DNA from: DATKLL01 sp035542475
Lineage (GTDB): Bacteria; Desulfobacterota; Syntrophia; Syntrophales; UBA2185
Reading direction: 5' to 3'
Length of the DNA: 64,000 nt
Assembly (NCBI GenBank): GCA_035542475.1
Contig: DATKLL010000148.1
Span: 1 to 64,000 of the forward strand
Below are positions 62,580 through 64,000 of the stretch, one piece after another (position 1 is the first letter of the stretch; each line of letters opens with the position of its first letter). The notes below the pieces were generated by a model, which had not been told where the DNA came from, did not search any database, and was given only the letters and a program-made list of their open reading frames with translations. A program made the translations under genes and the position numbers.

Positions 62580-62979
62580 GTCGGGTCCTCCTTGATATTT
62601 GATAAGGCATTGCTTTTCACGGTGTAAGTGCAAGGAGAAGTAATTCTAGATTTAAGAGGATTGTTGACGCAAAATATGGAAGGCAGAGCGGTTAAGCACG
62701 GCAGGTATGTGTAGGATTGGTTAATCTTCATAAGAAGCAATCCAAATTTTAATTGCTTTTTCTTATATCATAATCACCAAGAAAAAAACATTATTTATTT
62801 CAATTTGGGATAAGCATTCTCTGATCAGCCCATAATGCCCCGTCCTCAACTATTCCTTCCGATTAAGATCGCGCTTATCTTTCATCCTGAATTCAATGAA
62901 CCGGTGCGGTGACCTTAGGCGTTGCTTCGTATTTGAAGCGGAGGATATGTTATATTTGGATTGATATGTCTCACGTAGA
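62580..62979. other. Intergenic gap
   Basis: About 400 bp between the ParA-CBM48 gene and the response regulator, AT-rich near 62740-62800. It would hold the promoter of the minus-strand parA gene. I see no gene, RNA or strong hairpin. Confidence 0.4.
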
Positions 62980-63378
62980 TCATGTTAGATCATATTCATC
63001 TAAGTTCCATCTTTCAAGCTTCGCAAAAGCATCTTGAGCTGCTTGTAAAATTAATTCTAACTTAACGGGCTTCGTAAAATAATCATCAAAGCCCGCCCTG
63101 CGACAGTCTATCAAACCAAATAGATCTGTGTACCCGGTGAAAGCGTAAATAATACCCACGTCATTATCTATTCTTATTTTCCTACATAATTCCATACCGC
63201 TGATACCAGGAAGCTTGAGGTCCAAAAACATGACCATGAAACTTTCTCCCCTAAGAATATCCAATGCCGTTTCTGCGCTTTCAGCTAAGCGAACCACATA
63301 ACCATTTTTGCTAAGAAATTCCTGGAGCATATTTCTGATAACTTCTTCATCATCAACAACAAGAATCTTCTTTTCCAT
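62980..63378 (-). CDS. Single-domain response regulator (CheY-like)
   Basis: A 132-residue receiver domain: acidic pair VVDDEE, phosphoacceptor Asp in MFLDLKLPG, Thr in AFTGYTD and Lys in YFTKPVKL. No output domain follows. It lies 41 bp after the histidine kinase gene on the same strand, so the two form a pair. Confidence 0.94.
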   Translation of the reverse strand: MEKKILVVDDEEVIRNMLQEFLSKNGYVVRLAESAETALDILRGESFMVMFLDLKLPGISGMELCRKIRIDNDVGIIYAFTGYTDLFGLIDCRRAGFDDYFTKPVKLELILQAAQDAFAKLERWNLDEYDLT

Positions 63379-63419
63379 ATTCCATCCCTCTTTAGCGATC
63401 TTTCAAGTCTTACAACGGA

Positions 63420-64000
63420 TCAACTTATTGATTTGTCAAGATCAATTATTTTCATTTCCTCCACGTAAGGTTTAGTCTCATGCTTTGTTATTTTCATAAG
63501 TTTCTTTGTAATCCCCGCAATCCTCGCTATTTGCTCCTCCATAATGTTTACGCGACTGTTTTCCGGATGTTCTTTTCCAAGGTTTAATGAAAGCATCTCT
63601 GCGTGTCCTGAAATAGCTTGCAAAGGTTGATTTAGTTCATGACATACCATCCCTGCGGTTTCAACTATAGCGGATAGGATCTCACGGCGATGCTTTTCTT
63701 CTTCGGCTTTCAGCCGATCTGTTATATCTCTTGCTGTTGCCTGAAAACCAACAACATCTCCCTGCTCATAAATTAGTTGGACCTGTTGGCCAAACCACTT
63801 TTCCTCCCCGTCTCTCGTTACAATTGGAAACTCATAATAGGTAGTCGGCGTTTTCTCCAAAATTTGCTTCTCATAAAATCTATCCAACGTTTCATGATAA
63901 TCTTTTCGGATAACAGAGTGAAAGTGCTTTCCGAACAACTGTGAAGTCGCATAGCCTGTTACTCGCTCGGCAGCAGAATTAAAATAGGTGAAGATCCCTT
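63420..64000 (-). CDS. PAS-domain histidine kinase fragment (5' end beyond the window)
   Basis: The frame is open to the right edge. It begins inside a PAS domain (YFNSAAERVTGY, GFQATARDITDRL) and continues to a HisKA-like dimerisation helix with the phospho-His in MVCHELNQPLQAISGHAEML. The protein stops at DLDKSIS soon after, with no ATPase domain. It may be a kinase-like dimer that needs a partner, or a split sensor. Its response regulator follows. Confidence 0.85.
   Translation of the reverse strand, partial: GIFTYFNSAAERVTGYATSQLFGKHFHSVIRKDYHETLDRFYEKQILEKTPTTYYEFPIVTRDGEEKWFGQQVQLIYEQGDVVGFQATARDITDRLKAEEEKHRREILSAIVETAGMVCHELNQPLQAISGHAEMLSLNLGKEHPENSRVNIMEEQIARIAGITKKLMKITKHETKPYVEEMKIIDLDKSIS

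Overview
The window is chromosomal DNA of a Gram-negative bacterium. The gene content (a VPLPA/PEP-CTERM protein-sorting set, a complete type II secretion operon, two-partner secretion, a selenocysteine formate dehydrogenase, an oxalate/formate-type carrier and a rubrerythrin-like protein) suggests an anaerobic or syntrophic member of the Desulfobacterota (former Deltaproteobacteria). That placement is inferred from gene content, not from a marker gene.

Region 1 (1-12.8 kb, minus strand) is a cell-surface block. A two-partner secretion operon encodes a very large filamentous-haemagglutinin-like exoprotein (cut by the left edge), its outer-membrane transporter, a SlyD/FKBP-like lipoprotein and a small YezD-like protein. 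Next to it lie a cysteine-rich periplasmic-binding-like protein and two proteins with VPLPA-CTERM sorting tails.

Region 2 (13.2-26.8 kb, minus strand) is one long type II secretion operon read as gspH-I-J-K-L-M-C, a lytic transglycosylase, then gspD-G-E-F, and finally a membrane protein with nine TPRs. Immediately upstream, on the same strand, lies an 837-residue gene that joins an exosortase, a complete subtilisin-type protease and a C-terminal sorting-like tail in one polypeptide (27.2-29.8 kb). It sits between two direct repeats made from the gspH promoter and start. Further up are a DsbC-like thiol oxidoreductase, a C-type-lectin VPLPA protein and a ribbon-helix-helix regulator (30.5-32.8 kb). 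Five copies of a short conserved leader element (core GGGTACTTTGCTGACC, in four copies clearly followed by a hairpin) lie 5' of these surface and sorting genes, all on the minus strand. They look like a shared cis-regulatory element.

Region 3 (33.5-44.5 kb) centres on polyphosphate: ppk2 on the plus strand; ppx, ppk1, an HD protein, a metallophosphoesterase and a CYTH-CHAD protein in a minus-strand operon; and an Mth938-like gene. A duplicated cassette of about 390 bp carrying a DUF3562-type gene flanks ppk2, and one copy abuts the frameshifted remnant of a P-type proton ATPase.

Region 4 (44.6-51.5 kb) is a decayed integrated element of plasmid type. It holds a ParM-like actin, ParR-like partners, relics of further copies of the same operon, a ParB-like pseudogene, an array of 31-32 bp iterons that looks like a centromere, an excisionase-like HTH protein and a tyrosine integrase ending 6 bp from tRNA-Arg(CCT).

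Region 5 (51.6-64 kb) is more ordinary chromosome: ftsY, a PPP-type phosphatase and glutamate formiminotransferase; formate dehydrogenase with an in-frame TGA (Sec) and SECIS hairpin followed by an OFA-family carrier; rubrerythrin-like and universal stress proteins; a PaaI-type thioesterase; a ParA-type ATPase fused to a CBM48-like domain with an Fn3-like partner; a single-domain response regulator; and a PAS-histidine kinase fragment cut by the right edge.
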